Under the pieces are notes generated by a model. The model worked only from the letters and a program-made list of their open reading frames with translations, did not search any database and was not told where the DNA came from. 6,494 nt of DNA, taken from contig CAVDLN010000099.1 of NCBI GenBank assembly GCA_963609805.1, positions 1 to 6,494 on the forward strand, read 5' to 3'. A program made the position numbers and the translations under genes. Of this stretch, positions 6,287 through 6,494 are shown one piece after another. This stretch comes from CAMEON01 sp963609805 (GTDB taxonomy: Bacteria; Bacillota; Clostridia; Oscillospirales; CAG-272). Position 1 is the stretch's first letter. Every line of letters begins with the position of its first letter.

Positions 6287-6315
6287 AGTATACCACAGTT
6301 TCCGGTAAAAGTCAA
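6287..6315 (-). promoter_or_regulatory. Sigma-A promoter of the 105-residue gene
   Basis: On the minus strand TTGACT (-35, 6315-6310) and TATACT (-10, 6292-6287) are separated by exactly 17 nt, each matching consensus at five of six bases. Transcription should begin near 6280, giving a leader of about 115 nt before the ATG at 6165. Confidence 0.85.
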
Positions 6316-6417
6316 TGCGTTTCGGGCAGGTATCCCGCGGCGGTCGGCAATTTTGACAGAAAAAAGCAACTTCTTTTTGCCGCTTTTCATTATGGTCATA
6401 AACCTGTCACATTGTTG

Positions 6418-6426
6418 TGCTATACT
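6418..6426 (+). promoter_or_regulatory. Extended -10 promoter pointing out of the window
   Basis: TGCTATACT on the plus strand is an extended -10 box (TG-N-TATACT). No good -35 lies at the usual distance, which such promoters can tolerate. Transcription would start near 6433 and run into a gene beyond the right edge, divergent from the 105-residue gene. Confidence 0.5.
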
Positions 6427-6494
6427 GTACGCTGTATGGATTGAGGTTCGGCGGGCATTGCGGCAGACATGCGAATACAGGCACAAGCCAAGCC

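Larger units (their letters stand above)
6166..6494. other. Gene-poor regulatory region at the right edge
   Basis: No gene can be supported in these 329 bases. They hold the GC-rich leader of the 105-residue gene (about 6166-6280) and its promoter (6287-6315). Beyond these comes an AT-richer stretch with A and T runs (about 6352-6395), then a rightward extended -10 box. An ATG at 6469 opens a frame reading MRIQAQAK to the window edge, but it lacks a convincing ribosome binding site and is too short to call. Confidence 0.6.

Noticed and set aside
6352..6395. A/T runs with AAAAGC/GCTTTT that might form a terminator
   Set aside because: Pairing is short and A/T-rich with several alternatives, and no gene end is seen beside it.
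6166..6486. N-terminal extension of the 105-residue protein to ATG 6486 or 6282
   Set aside because: The extension is low-complexity and arginine/glycine-rich; it crosses the promoter, and ATG 6282 lies at or before the expected transcription start.

Overview
The window looks like chromosomal DNA from a GC-rich member of the Clostridia, most probably an Oscillospirales/Ruminococcaceae-type gut bacterium. The reasons are AAGGAG-type ribosome binding sites, two GTG starts, and several protein types I associate with that group: a divergent ParE-like topoisomerase subunit, an Nth with a VADTHC active-site variant, and DUF4317 and DUF6472 proteins. The taxon is inferred from family resemblance, not from a marker gene.

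Layout, left to right. (1) nt 1-1433, + strand: the C-terminal part of a divergent type IIA topoisomerase B subunit (ParE/GyrB-like), cut by the left edge. (2) nt 1435-1460: a short GCGACA-type hexamer repeat, then nt 1480-2403, +: an unrecognised two-helix membrane protein. These two genes are probably co-transcribed and are closed by a strong rho-independent terminator at 2446-2483. (3) nt 2508-3194, +: endonuclease III (nth). (4) nt 3208-3426, -: a small cysteine-containing DUF6472-type protein, converging on nth with a 13-nt gap. (5) nt 3482-4630, +: a DUF4317 protein, divergent from the previous gene. (6) nt 4664-5755, -: a cytoplasmic beta-lactamase-fold serine hydrolase, converging on DUF4317. 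(7) nt 5848-6165, -: a 105-residue protein of unknown function with a near-consensus sigma-A promoter (6287-6315), a GC-rich leader of about 115 nt and a terminator-like hairpin (5778-5812). (8) nt 6166-6494 has no confident gene. It holds that promoter and leader, plus a probable extended -10 promoter firing rightwards out of the window.

Functionally this is a mixed housekeeping neighbourhood: DNA topology, base-excision repair, one hydrolase and four uncharacterised proteins. I see no mobile element, CRISPR array, tRNA, rRNA or defence system. No exciting new multi-gene system is evident. The points most worth a second look are the divergent Toprim sequence beside an unknown membrane protein, two terminator-like hairpins lying almost against the ribosome binding site of the next gene, a Cys in place of the usual Asn/Asp in the hydrolase YxN motif, and the structured leader of the 105-residue gene.
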